64,000 nt of DNA from Mesostigma viride (GCA_009746045.1 RPFO01000745.1:1-64000), one strand, 5' to 3'; positions 47,333 through 59,177 are shown, counted from the first letter of the stretch. The notes: generated by a model from the letters alone, not told the origin. Translations and numbers: made by a program.

Positions 47333-48059
47333 CACACCCCGCCGCGCGGCCCTCGTCGCCTCCCTCACCATGCGAGGACATGGCGAAAAATTGGGCGTTC
47401 TTTATATATAGAGTAAGTACGTGCAATTTTTCGCCACATCCAACAACCCACGCCAACCCCAGCGCCGGCCAGTGGGGGAAGGTGGCGAAAAATTGGGCGT
47501 TCTTTCTCTTAAGAGTAAGTACGTGCAATTTTTCGCCATCACTCTCACACCTTGACAAACACCTCCTATGACCCGCGCCAAGGGGTGGCAGGGTGGCGAA
47601 AAATTGGGCGTTCTTTCTCTTAAGAGTAAGTACGTGCAATTTTTCGCCATCACTCTCACACCTTGACAAACACCTCCTATGACCCGCGCCAAGGGGTGGC
47701 GGGGTGGCGAAAAATTGGGCGTTCTTAATCTTAAGAGTAAGTACGTGCAATTTTTCGCCATCCTTGTCACACCCCCCAACACACCATCACAACTGCCGGG
47801 GTGGTGACAGATGCCAGCCTAAATGTCATAACCTGGTGAGCAGTGCCCCTCATAGGCCATGGGGTCAAGGAAAGTCTGGAGACGGGTTTGGGTTCAGGGT
47901 TTAGGTTTTAGCTAGGGTGAGACCCCATCCTAGGACGCGGTCACTATAGGGTCACTATAGGGGTGGCAGATGCCAGCATAAGGGTGGTGCACATTTGCTA
48001 GTCGCGATGACGGAATGATGACGGAATGATGATGGAAGATAATTAATTAATTAATTAAT
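47333..48059 (-). repeat. PLV right terminal inverted repeat
   Basis: Reverse complement of 29433-30154, with only scattered differences by eye (for example one extra G near 47770 and a changed base near 47936). It starts at CACACCCCGCC and ends in the TTAATTAA tract. Confidence 0.95.
47382..47759. repeat. Array of four 54-bp hairpins in right TIR
   Basis: The units are 47382-47435, 47484-47537, 47595-47648 and 47706-47759, the mirror of the left array with the same arms. The inner unit again has the TATATATA centre. Confidence 0.95.
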
Positions 48060-48216
48060 TGGACGCTACAGTATGTAGTAGCCTTGCGCTAGCGGTTGTT
48101 GCTGTTGCCCACGCCAGCGTTCGTGGGCAAGTGCTGCAGAGTGGGCACTGCAGTGGGCACTGGGCACTGGGCACTGGGCCGCATTGGGCACTACTGGGCA
48201 GGTTCACCAGGTTGCG
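48060..48216. other. Right flank of PLV, GGGCACT-rich repeat
   Basis: Contains a short imperfect tandem repeat of TGGGCAC units at about 48135-48190. The first about 50 bp resemble a stretch near 27310, upstream of LINE ORF1. Confidence 0.5.
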
Positions 48217-48790
48217 TGTTACGTCGCGTAACTTTTGTTGTTGTTACGGACGTAAATTAGGTCCCTTGTTGCCTCAGCCATTCCGGAGCAGTTCGCTGAC
48301 TTTCCTAGGCTGACGTGTAGTAAGGACCTTTTGGCCGGTCGGTACCGGGCCTTGTGACGTGGCAATTGTACAGTATGGTGGTTCGGTGCAGTCGCGCCGC
48401 GCTGCGTACTTTAGTAGTGGTCCTTTTATCCTGCGTGTGAACCTTGTGGACGTGCGTTGGTCCTGTGGGCGAGGGTCGATGTCGGCCCGAGCATACACGC
48501 CTGTCGGCGATCATTTATGCAGCAGTTGTCCTTCGTGAATGGCACTCGGCGTGTGTTAAATGAATTAACACATATAGGCTTGGGTCATGGCAGTGTAGTA
48601 TTGTTTCCTTCGTAGTACCCTGGTTTTATTCGGTATATGGCGTATTATAAGGGAATGCATTGAGAAGCAGCGTCGTCGCGTCCTAGGTCTTATAGCCAAT
48701 ATAGCTCCTCACTCCTAGGTAGGTGCCTCATCACTAGTTTAGGTAAGGTTAGGCGAGATGTTTGGGATAGAGTCGAGCCAGGACGTAACA
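48217..48790 (+). repeat. 5' LTR of Ty3 element 1
   Basis: 574 bp with a perfect 9-bp terminal inverted repeat, TGTTACGTC...GACGTAACA. About eight differences from the LTR at 55980-56552 were seen by eye. Confidence 0.88.
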
Positions 48791-48810
48791 ATGGTAGCGG
48801 AGGTTTAGGT
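48791..48810 (+). promoter_or_regulatory. Primer-binding site region, element 1
   Basis: ATGGTAGCGGAGGTTTAGG follows the LTR directly. TGG at its start would pair with the CCA end of a tRNA; the tRNA was not identified. The same sequence follows the LTR of element 2. Confidence 0.55.
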
Positions 48811-50194
48811 AGACGCGACGAAGTTCCCTTGCAACCCTATACGCCAGAGGCCTTCCGCGGCCAGGGCACAGAAGAAGACAACCTCTTGACAGGTAATGGG
48901 CGGGTCGCCGTCAAGCTAGGGGGTAGTGCTGCCCGATTCGGGACACGCCCTGCCTAGAAGTTAGACCTGCTCAAAGCGGATGAACTCCTCACGTAGCTAG
49001 TTCCTTTTCCTTTTCCTTTTCCATCTGTGTGTGCATTTCCTTGCTGGGTGCTGTTTGACGTTAGATAGTGGGTTTGACGGTTCAATAGGGATGGATAGTG
49101 GGACGATTAGCGTCCCTTTAGACTACACCTCTTTTCCGTGCACGCTGCTGCGTTTTCTTATATGCTCGTTAGCTCTAGGCGAGCATCATAGATGCTTTGT
49201 GGGGGGGGGAGGAGAGGTAGGACCTCCTCCACCTCAAGTGCCTCCTATCCGTTCATTAGGAATCGGCTAGTAGAATAGGAAAGTGCCTAGGAATAGATTC
49301 GGCTAGTCGCCGATGCTAGAACGTTGTTCATCGCCTTCCACTCTCTTTTACGCTTGGATGTATATGCCTACGTTTAGACCCTTGTGGTTGGTGTTGTACC
49401 CCACAGCAGGAGTTCCTCGGCTACGGCGTTGGTCATCGACGACCATTTGGGCGCCATCTTTCAACGACTCCCATATCAGTGCCTACTGTTGCCTATGAAA
49501 CCTGATCGGTCTTCCCCTACCCCTGCCTTCAATGTACAAGGTAACCCTACTGATACCCCTAAGGTTAGGGCTGCCCAGCAACGGGCCAGTGAGCCAATAC
49601 GTCCTCCCCCTGTCACTATACTTCTACCCTTCCTGCAGCCCCTACCTCTGGTGCTGTACCCCCAAGACGTTCTTTTCCTTCTCATTCGACTAGTAATAAT
49701 AGCTTAGCAAAATAAGTACTACGTAGTTATTACCCCTCAATGGGCATCTATTTTCTTATCGTGGGCCGATGCTAGGAAGTTCGTTTAGTCGTGTACATAT
49801 ACTGTCCCCAAATATAAGAAGTTTATGTCCTTTGAAGAAACTCAGACCTACCTTTTGACTCATAGTGAATCAGATGTAGGTCTCCATTCTCGTCCTGCTC
49901 CTCTTGCTCGCCCTTTCGGTAGATAGCCTTGTTTTGGTTACACCACCTCCATCTCCCCCTCGTCCTACGGTGTCATCCTCCTCTAGTGTAGATACTCCTC
50001 TCACCTTAGAGTTTGGCTCCCTATCCATTACTGTTATTAAAAAGGATTGATTTTACTTGTTTCCCTCTCTTAGGACATTAAAAGTTTTTCCTTTTTGCTT
50101 TCCTTGCTTTAAATTAGGGCGTTGTCCTCCTCCTTATTGCAACCTTAATTGTTTTTCCTCAAACTGAACATGGATCTAGTGGGTGGAGAGATGT
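48811..50194 (+). other. Leader of Ty3 element 1
   Basis: Untranslated leader with a small Pro-rich frame from ATG 49495 (MKPDRSSPTPAFNVQGNP), frameshifted. The gag ATG (MDLVGGEM) is at 50170, and the gag frame is broken 8 codons later by an insertion. Confidence 0.6.
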
Positions 50195-51930
50195 CAAAGT
50201 TCAAAATTAAGGACCAATTTACTATAACCTAGGTACCGGGGGGGGGGGGTCACTATATGGACCGTACCCCATGTGGACCGTACCCGGCATGATGTACCCG
50301 ACCCGTGGTACCGGCACATGGTACCCGGATTCCGTACCCGGGTACCGGGTATAATGGCGGGAAAGTAGGTACCTCGACCAAAAATATAACCGATTTTGGA
50401 GCGAAAAAGTGGGTGCGGGAATGATCTGAGGTGGATATGGCGACCTGACAATCGTGGCCGGCGTTTTCACGTGCGTTTATCATTTCGGGCGCCCAGTAGC
50501 AAAAACGAAAGGTCGTTAGTTATGCTTAAAGGCTGTGAAATTTTCTGCGCAAGTTTTTATGTGTAGCGCTGTAGCACAGCGGCACAACACAAATGGGTCG
50601 CAGATCGCCTGCTTGCGGAGGGTCGATTTTGGCACAAACATGTTAGTGTATCAGCAATGGTGGTGCGAATCAAGCCAGGAAATTTTTGTGGACGATTTTG
50701 ATTATAGTCTGGAGTTTATAAACGGAGTATTTGACATGGGAGCGCCTGGGCCGTGATATTCTTGCCCGATTTCCATTGTCGACCATGTTTTAGGGACGTT
50801 CAGGCTGGGCAGCGAGCGCACCTTGTAGGTCTTCACTTTCGGTATTTCTTGGACCTAGAACGCAGCACAAGCGTGGTTTATATCATTTTTGAACCGGTTG
50901 GCCAGCTTTGGTGCGCTCAGCTCTCGGAAAGCTGACCTCGCTGCGGATTTCAGCGACTTTTTTGCAACCATCTGAATGAGGCGACGTAAGTAGCAGGTAC
51001 GTGCCGGGGTGCCCTAGATCATGAGTGTAACTGGCAACGCTGTCGTGGTGTTTTGAGTCAGTAAGCTATGCCTAAAAAGAGGGAACGCTCTCTGTGCACA
51101 TAACTGTCACACATAGTTGGTTTACGTCATACAATTTTTTACGTCTCTATCTTCGTCGTCCGCTGCAGCTAAAACACACATGCGTAAGAGCAGTTTTACT
51201 CATGTGTTAGTTATAAACCATGGTCCTATGGCCTGCAGTCGTTCAGGGTGTTCTCAGTCAGTATATACAATATGGTTTACGTGTTACATGCACCCTGAAT
51301 TCGCTCACAAAGCGTTGCATGTTAGCACAACGTTGCTCTGTAACTTGATTTGGCTGCATTCATGTGTTAGTTGCAATGCAAATGCAATGTTTTTTCATCG
51401 CTGGGTGGTGGCCAGCATGTCCGTGATGTCAAAGAAGGTTTGGCATATGCTTAGAAAAAGTTTACCGCAAGGGGTGGGCCATGTTCAAGCCGGGCAACCT
51501 CAGCAACCATGCAACCGTATATTGCATTACCTGCACCATCTGTGACACCGTTAAGCACGCGTATATATAGAGGCAGCCACATCAGGGTATGGCCTTGTTA
51601 TACGCTGCCCCGCCATCCCAAGGCCTCGTAGGGTCCCCTAGCGCTTGTAAGATGCTCAAGGGACCGTGTGGATAGCATGGTCATGCGTTGACACTAATTG
51701 GTCCTATTGGTCCTAAATTCTCATTTTGACCAAATTCGCGGTTTGAGGCCTGCCATGGGCCAGGGTCCATTCAGGCACTAAATGTAATTATTTGAACCCA
51801 GGTTTTTGTCCAAAATTCAAAAAGTGTGTTATCTGTAAGTGGTAAAAATGCCAGGGTCAAAATTTGATCTTTGCACATATATTTTTTAATTCAAACTGGT
51901 CCTAAAATAAGGACTTTTCTTGGGAACATG
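50195..51930. mobile_element. 1.7-kb insertion in gag leader of element 1, unclassified
   Basis: Present in element 1, absent in element 2 at the same place. Its ends share a loose inverted similarity (ATTAAGGACCAATTT near 50205 and its counterpart near 51895). It begins with a dense cluster of GGTACC/GTACCC half-palindromes (50229-50355). No coding sequence was recognised, so it is probably a non-autonomous DNA transposon. Both borders are approximate. Confidence 0.55.
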
Positions 51931-51957
51931 GACACTAGTAATTCTAATAATGCCAAC

Positions 51958-52007
<50 letters not shown>

Positions 52008-53091
52008 TCGTCGTCCCTCTGTCACCCCTCCTACCTTTGAGCAACGTACGCGTGTCCGATTTAGTGATGACCCCTCCTTTACCCTGAACCAGGCCCCTGC
52101 CCCTCCTGCAACCTTGGGCCAACCCTCAACTAGGTCCTCACTCCCTGACAATGCTTCTAGGCCTCCTCCTCACCTTGTTCCTTCCATCCCTGCTTATAAC
52201 ATGGGTCGTATCTCCGCCCCTGTAGGCCCTTCTGGTCGCCCTAGTGCAGTTCCCTTTTATCCTCCTGCTTCTTGGTCCTACCCTGACACGGCCTACGAGG
52301 CTGCCCAGGTCCCTACCCGTGTAGCAGAGTTAGAAGTTAATAGTGATTTCAGCACCATGCCTCTAGACGACAGAAATTATGATCATTTTGCCTACTCCTC
52401 CCTTCGTGAACAATATACTGTTCCCTTCTCCTATGGGTACCATCCTGAAACGGTGGCCCCTTCTAGACCCCTATCCAAAGCCTTTCCTCTTCCTTCTTTC
52501 TACTATCCCTCTTATGTGGCAGTGGAAGACAGTGGTCCTATGGGTAAATCTGATCCTTCCCATCCTCCTAAGCCCCCTGCTCTTCCCCTCTTTGCTAACC
52601 TTCCCAAGTTGGATGTCAAGTCTACCCCTCAACAGTTTTTCACTTTTATTATGTTGCTTACCCAGAACACAGAGTCGTGGCAAAATCATAATAGATGGCG
52701 TCTCCCTGATGCTGTTTTAGTCCCTCACTATCTTACTACCTGTATTACCCCTGAGCTTGCTAACCTCATTCAGTGTGAATCCTTGGCCTCTCATGCCTAC
52801 CCTAACTCAGTAGCAGGATTGTTTTAGCGGTAAGAGAGCCATTTAGTTCCTCCTGATGCAGATTGGCAGGATAGATTAGCCTTTGGTACCTTGCAGCAAG
52901 GTACTAAACCGTTTAAGGAATATATGAAAGAATTTGATGCACAGATGGTACGAATTAGGGATTTGTCGGGCGCAGAAGTACGTGCTCGTTTCCTTCAAGG
53001 CCTCAGTAGACCCTTATTACGTGAGGTAAAACGCCAGTTCTCTGCCTACCGTTTCACTGATCTGCCCCTCAAGCATGTGCGACAGCGTCTA
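51928..53091 (+). pseudogene. Gag of Ty3 element 1
   Basis: Structural protein that would form the particle. Starts with a poly-Asn tract (AAT repeat 51957-52003), then a Pro-rich region with FSDDPSFTLNQAPAP. The capsid core is PLFANLPKLDVKSTPQQFF, WRLPDAVLVPHYLTTCI and, after a stop, FKEYMKEFDAQMVRIRDLSG. An in-frame TAG at about 52825 replaces the Lys codon seen in element 2's first copy. The 1.72-kb transposon interrupts the gene after RQRL. Confidence 0.8.
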
Positions 53092-53095
53092 TTAA
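53092..53095. repeat. TTAA target duplication, left
   Basis: TTAA abuts the left end of the 1.72-kb transposon. The empty site in element 2 (CTATTAAAGAGTAG at about 59001) has one copy. Confidence 0.9.
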
Positions 53096-54815
53096 CTCGT
53101 CGTCTGTCCCTGGTCCTCTACGGAGGACTGAGTTGAACTCAGTCCTCTCTAGAGGACCGAGTTTTTGGGTTTCGTAGAAAATTCGCCCCAGTCAGAATGT
53201 TTGACAAAAAAATTCTCTCAAAATTTATTCAAATACTACGTGAAAAGATCTTTCTTGGACATATTTTTGGGATTTTTTTGGATTTGGTATGCGCGGCTAA
53301 CTGTACGGTCAAAGTACAGGTGGTAAGGGTACTTTTCCACGTGAAACGCGAGTTCCGGAAATGCACGACCTAGCCATGGCGGCTCGCGCCCATGCATGCA
53401 GTTTACGTTTGCGGACGAGTGAGCTGTCCAAACTCAGTAAATAGATTTAACATGCCCTAAAGATGATATAAATCAATTTTTAGCTCGCGGGGATGCGATT
53501 TACTCGGTGTCGGCACTGTTCTTGCTGGAAAAAACTGCGATAAGGCAGGTCGACGGAATCGATGACTGCGCTTGCTTTCCGGCGCAATTTCAATGGCTGA
53601 TAGGTTTCTTTCTACATTTTAACATGCATTGTATTAGAATAAATTGAGTGACAGTATAGATTTGATGATTTCGACCATTCTGTCACGTCATGGTCTATGT
53701 GCCGAAGAGTGCCACTTTTGCGGGCACCGCCTGGGCCAAGGTAACGCCAGCCGTGCCAGGTAAAGCCGGATAATCGTTGCCTCTTCGTTTCTTGATGTTC
53801 TTACATGAGTTTAAGCTTGCGAGGCGTTGTCAGGTTCAAGTCTTGATGCTCTTTCTTGACCGTTGCCTGCCCCTCTCTAAAACCCCCTTTTCAGATGATG
53901 TTAGCAGGCATTTGCCTGAACCCAGTGTAGTTGTGCAGGGTTTAAGGAGCTGTGCAGGTTTAAACACCTTCATAGATGTAAGTTATTCTTTTGCTACGTT
54001 CATACTGCATGATTGTGTGGCCACGGGCTGCGTCAAGGGTGCATTCAAGCTTTTGCGGGTGAGTGAAAAGTCTTGGTGACAAACCACTGCCATCATGTGC
54101 CAGCAACTATGTTGGCCACATCATGGCAAGGCAAAACAGTTATAGCCATATCTATTGTTGTTAGAAACAATGGAAATATGCTTAACCTACCCATTATATT
54201 GGTGGTTGACACTTATAACATAACCCTTTGTTGGTAGGTATCCAAGCCCATTCCCTACACGCATGCATAGGCTCTCACTACATGATAAGGTATGATATAC
54301 CTGAAGTATGATGATGCAAGTGTGTTGTCCTGTAATGCTTGAAGGGAAATGAGTTGATTGGGATGGTTGGTGGCCACGGTGATGTGTAGTATGACCGCAC
54401 TTACATGCTAGCAAAGTTAGCAAAAGCCCCATTCCTCTCCTGAGGACTGAGAGTTTTTTAATTGTTTCAGGCAGTTGCAGTGGCCAAATCGAGCCCAGTT
54501 TTTTGCCACGTTTCAAGAACTATATTGTTTACATGCCTATATTTTTTCTTCATGCCCCAGGATTTGATTGAATTTTTCCCACTCGTTCTTATCCCGAAAA
54601 ATGCAAATTCGCGAGGGGTGCCCAACGTCCGTGTAATTTTCAGGTGTTCGGGTCAAGTTTTCACATATGCAGTATTTTTGCCAACAAAATGACATCTAGT
54701 ACACCCCAGATCCACATCAAAACATTTGGGATGGACCCCCCACCTAGTCGCTACATGCGGTTGAAAATTGTCAACTCAGTCCTCCTGTGAGGACTGAGTT
54801 GGGACAGACGACGAG
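53096..54815. mobile_element. Non-autonomous TTAA-targeting DNA transposon, 1.72 kb
   Basis: Perfect 15-bp inverted ends (CTCGTCGTCTGTCCC ... GGGACAGACGACGAG) flanked by TTAA on both sides. Next to each end is a palindromic hairpin built from GAGGACTGAGTT and AACTCAGTCCTC. The inside has no transposase and only short, unsupported frames. TTAA duplication is the piggyBac hallmark, but the ends do not start CCC, so the superfamily is open. The empty site in element 2 proves the insertion. Confidence 0.9.
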
Positions 54816-54819
54816 TTAA
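54816..54819. repeat. TTAA target duplication, right
   Basis: Second copy of TTAA, followed by GAGTAGCAGATTTC as in element 2. Confidence 0.9.
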
Positions 54820-55979
54820 GAGTAGCAGATTTCTTTACCACTCCTCTTCCTACCCATCTCCTCCGTGTTGCTGATTGCATGTTTGCTCATGCTCCTTTGT
54901 GTACTAGGGTTCATAACCTTGTCCTCACTCCTGAATAAGAATAGGCATATGTAGAAGAATTCGATATTTGCGTTACAGATATATCTGCATTGGATGTGTC
55001 TCACATCTCGTGTTATCATTGTCATGAGGTGGGCCATCTTAAGGCGGAGTGCCCCAAGTTCCTTTCTGGTGCTCCCCCTCATCCCGATGCTCGCCCTCCT
55101 CGTACCCCTCAGCGTGCTCCTATTCGTCCCACTCCAGGACGCATTCCCTCAGCTACCCCTAGTAGGCTGAATGTTGTGCAGACAGGACCCTCAGGGTTCC
55201 CCTATGATAATCAGGCTCCTGCACCCTCTTCGCTCCCTCGCGACCCTCCAGCAGTGGCTTTTTCGCCAGGGACTTCTTCGGGGTTAGTCCCAATGGATGT
55301 GGGGGGGAGGGGGAACAGTAGGCCTGTCAGCCGGGGGTAACCTGGACAGGTCCTTAGATAGTACCCCAGATAATAATTTTTGCCTGCCTGTTTTCATAAC
55401 TTCTGTAGGAGCTGAATCATCCCTACCCTTACGTGTCCGTCCTCTCATGTTTTCGAATGGTGGCTTAACTGTTCCCCATACTGTTGTAGACCCTTTCTTG
55501 CATGTTGATGAACTTTTGAATGTCTCTGTGTTAGTGGATAGCGGTGCGGCTAGCTCCTTTGTGAGCGAGGCCCTAGTTAGGCGTTTAGGATTAGTCCCTA
55601 TCCCTCACACCAAACCTGTCACTGTTCATTATGCTGACGGTCGCACCAGTCATTCCCCGGGTACGGTGTCCCTTCCCCTGGTCATACAAGGACGTACTAT
55701 CAACCTGACGGCCACTATAGGCCCTATCACTACCGCTGATGTATTACTAGGATTAGATTGGCACAAGGATAATAAGATTACTATTAATTATGATACCATG
55801 GTCATTTGGTTTCCAGATAGCTCTTACTGGGTACCGGAACGTCATTATAGATTAGAAAATTTATCCTTGGTAGATATTACTCCTCCTACACCTGTTGATC
55901 CTCCTGTAAGACCTATATACCTGAAGTATTAATGTCCAATGATGAATTGCGATCTGAACTAAAGGAATATGGATACCTA
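54820..55979 (+). pseudogene. Gag-pol junction and protease region of element 1
   Basis: Contains the CCHC zinc knuckle (CYHCHEVGHLKAEC near 55014) and the protease active site (VLVDSGAASSFVSEALVRR near 55530). A one-base insertion in a G run near 55337 shifts the frame. The sequence ends at GGATACCTAT where element 2 begins. Confidence 0.85.
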
Positions 55980-56552
55980 TGTTACGTCGCGTAACTTTTG
56001 TTGTTGTTACGGACGTAAATTAGGTCACTGTTGCCTCAGCCATTCCGGAGCAGTTCGCTGACTTTCCTAGGCTTACGTTTAGTAAGGACCTTTTGGCCGG
56101 TCGGTACCGGGCCTTGTGACGTGGCAATTGTACAGTATGGTGGTTCGGTGCAGTCGCGCCGCGCTGCGTACTTTAGTAGTGGTCCTTTTATCCTGCGTGT
56201 GAACCTTGTGGACGTGCGTTGGTCCTGTGGGCGAGGGTCGATGTCGGCCCGAGCATACACGCCTGTCGGCGATCATTTATGCAGCAGTTGTCCTTCGTGA
56301 ATGGCACTCGGCGTGTGTTAAATGAATTAACACATTTAGGCTTGGGTCACGGCAGTGTAGTATTGTTTCCTTCGTAGTACCCTGGTTTTATTCGGTATAT
56401 GGTGTATTATAAGGGAATGCATTGAGAAGCAGCGTCGTCGCGTCCTAGGTCTTATAGCCAATATAGCTCCTCACTCCTAGGTAGGTGCCTCATCACTAGT
56501 TTAGGTAAGGTTAGGCGAGATGTTTGGGATAGAGTCGAGCCAGGGCGTAACA
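55980..56552 (+). repeat. 5' LTR of Ty3 element 2
   Basis: 573 bp, starting TGTTACGTC and ending GGCGTAACA, near identical to the LTR at 48217. The same primer-binding sequence follows. Confidence 0.88.
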
Positions 56553-57704
56553 ATGGTAGCGGAGGTTTAGGTAGACGCGACGAAGTTCCCTTGCAACCCT
56601 ATACGCCAGAGGCCTTCCGCGGCCAGGGCACAGAAGAAGACAACCTCTTGACAGGTAATGGGCGGGTCGCCGTCAAGCTAGGGGGGTAGTGCTGCCCGAT
56701 TCGGGACACGCCCTGCCTAGACGTTAGACCTGCTCAAAGCGGATGAACTCCTCACGTAGCTAGTTCCTTTTCCTTTTCCTTCTGTTTGTGCATTTCCTTG
56801 CTGGATGCTGTTTGACGTTAGCTAGTGGGTTTGACGGTTCAATAGTGATGGATAGTGGGACGATTAGCGTCCCTTTAGACTACACCTCTTTTCCGTGCAC
56901 GCTGCTGCGTTTTCTTATATGCTCGTTAGCTCTAGGCGAGCATCATAGATGCTTTGTGGGGGGGGAGGAGAGGTAGGACCTCCTCCACCTCAAGTGCCTC
57001 CTATCCGTTCATTAGGAATCGGCTAGAATAGGAAAGTGCCTAGGAATAGATTCGGCTAGTCGCCGATGCTAGAACGTTGTTCATCGCCTTCCACTCTCTT
57101 TTACGCTTGGATGTATATGCCTATGTTTAGACCCTTGTGGTTGGTGTTGTACCCCACAGCAGGAGTTCCTCGGCTACGGCGTTGGTCATCGACGACCATT
57201 TGGGCGCCATCTTTCAACGACTCCCATATCAGTGTCTACTATTGCCTATGAAACCTGATCGGTCTTCCCCTACCCCTGCCTTCAAGGTACAAGGTAACCC
57301 TACTGATACCCCTAAGGTTAGGGCTGCCCAGCAACGGGCCAGTGAGCCAATACGTCCTCCCCCTGTCACTATACTTCTACCCTTCCTGCAGCCCCTACCT
57401 CTGGTGCTGTACCCCCAAGACGTTCTTTTCCTGCTCCTCTTGCTCGCCCTTCGGTAGATAGCCTTGTTTTGGTTTCACTACCTCCATCTCCCCCTCGTCC
57501 TACGGTGTCATCCTCCTCTAGTGTAGATACTCCTCTCACCTTAGAGTTTGGCTCCCTATCCATTACTGTTATTAAAAAGGATTGATTTTACTTGTTTTCC
57601 TCTCTTGGGACATTAAAAGTTTTTCCTTTTTGCTTTCCTTGCTTTAAATTAGGGCGTTGTCCTCCTCCTTATTGCAACCTTAATTGTTTTTCCTCAAACT
57701 GAAC
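56553..57704 (+). other. Leader of Ty3 element 2
   Basis: Same leader as element 1 with small indels. The small Pro-rich frame from 57248 (MKPDRSSPTPAFKVQGNP) is also frameshifted here but is preserved in both copies down to VIKKD near 57580. A real leader peptide is possible. Confidence 0.5.
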
Positions 57705-59062
57705 ATGGATCTAGTGGGTGGAGAGATGTCACCTATACCTACCACTAATAATTCTAATAATGCCAACAACAATAATAATAATAATAATAATAACAATCGT
57801 CGTCCCTCTGTCACCCCTCCTACCTATGAACAACGTATGCAAGTCAGATTTAGTGATGACCCTTCCCTTACCTTGAACCAGGCCCCTGCCCCTCTTGCAA
57901 CCTTGGCTCAACCCCCCAGCAGGTCCTCACTAACTAACAATGTTTCTAGGCCTCCTTCCCACTCTGTGCCTTCCATGCCTGCTTTTAACACGGGTCGTAC
58001 CTCTGCCCCTGTCGGCCCCTCTGGGCACCCTAGTGCAGTTCCATTTTACCCACCTGCTTCCTGGTCCTACCCTGAGACGGCCTATGAGGCAGCCCAGGTC
58101 CCTACCCGTGTGGCTGATTTAGAAGTAATAGTGATTTCAACACCATGCCCCTAGATGATAGAAATTATGATCATTTTGCCTACTCCTCTCTTCGTGAGCA
58201 ATATACTGTTCCTTTCTCCTATGGGCACCAGTCTGAAACGGTGGCCCCTTCTCGACCCCTACCCAAGACTTTTCCTCTTCCTTCCTTCTATCCCGCTTAT
58301 GTAGCAGTGGAAGATAGTGGCCCTATGGGAAAAACTGACTCTTCTAATCCCCCTAAGCCCCCTGCTCTTCCCCTCTTTGCTAACCTTCCCAAGCTGGATG
58401 TCAAGTCTACCCCTCAACAGTTTTTCACCTTTATTATGTTGCTTACACAGAACACGGAGTCGTGGCAGAATCATAATAGATGGCGTCTTTCTGATGCTGT
58501 ATTAGTTCCTCACTATCTCACAACCTGTATTACTCCTGAGCTTGCTAACCTCATTCAGTGTGAGTCTTTGGCCTCTCATGCCTACCCTAACTCTGTAGCA
58601 GAATTGTTTAAGCGTTTAGAGAACCATTTAGTCCCTCACTATCTTACTACCTGTATTACCCTTGAGCTTGCCAACCTCATCCAGTGTGAATCCTTGGCCT
58701 CTCATGCCTACCCTAACTCAGTAGCAGGATTGTTTTAGCGGTTAGAGAGCCATTTAGTTCCTCCTGATGCAGATTGGCAGGATAGATTAGCCTTTGGTAC
58801 TTTGCAGCAAGGTACTAAACCGTTTAAGGAATATATGAAAGAACTTGATGCACAGATGGTACGAATTAGGGATTTGTCGGGCGCAGAAGTACGTGCTCGT
58901 TTCCTTCAAGGCCTCAGTAGACCCTTATTACGTGAGGTAAAACGCCAGTTCTCTGCCTACCGTTTCACTGATCTGCCCCTCAAGCATGTGCGACAACGTC
59001 TATTAAAGAGTAGCAGATTTCTTTACCACTCCTCTTCCTACCCATCTCCTCCGTGTTGCTGA
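57705..59062 (+). pseudogene. Gag of Ty3 element 2
   Basis: Starts MDLVGGEMSPIPTTNNSN at ATG 57705, with a shorter Asn tract than element 1. One missing base near 58126 shifts the frame. The capsid core then reads openly from 58145. It contains a 126-bp tandem duplication (58505-58756), whose second unit ends with an in-frame TAG. The frame then continues through FKEYMKELDAQMVRIRDLSG. Confidence 0.8.
58505..58756 (+). repeat. 126-bp tandem duplication in gag
   Basis: Two units, 58505-58630 and 58631-58756, each encoding HYLTTCITxELANLIQCES and following residues. The first ends FKRLENH; the second ends with TTTTAG and then RLESH, as in element 1. Confidence 0.85.
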
Positions 59063-59177
59063 TTGCATGTATGCTCATGCTCCTTTGTGTACTAGGGTTC
59101 ATAACCTTGTCCTCACTCCTGAAGAAGAATAGGCATATGTAGAAGAATTCGATATTTGCGTTACAGATATATCTGCA

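Larger units (their letters stand above)
29433..48059. mobile_element. Endogenous Polinton-like virus (PLV), 18.6 kb
   Basis: A unit bounded by inverted repeats of about 0.72 kb. It encodes a double-jelly-roll-type major capsid protein, a penton-like minor capsid protein, an FtsK/HerA packaging ATPase, a tyrosine recombinase and a primase-helicase. This gene set defines Polinton-like viruses and virophage relatives. No protein-primed DNA polymerase, retroviral-type integrase or Ulp1-like protease was found. The genes form two divergent blocks meeting near 37.06 kb. Single-base frameshifts break most ORFs. Both outer ends run into TTAATTAA tracts, which hides the exact borders and any target duplication. 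Confidence 0.92.
48217..55979 (+). mobile_element. Ty3/gypsy element 1, interrupted
   Basis: 5' LTR, leader, gag, and the start of pol of a Ty3-type element closely related to element 2. It carries two insertions not present in element 2 (50195-51930 and 53096-54815). It stops in pol at 55979, where the 5' LTR of element 2 begins. The rest of pol and the 3' LTR would lie beyond element 2. Confidence 0.85.
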
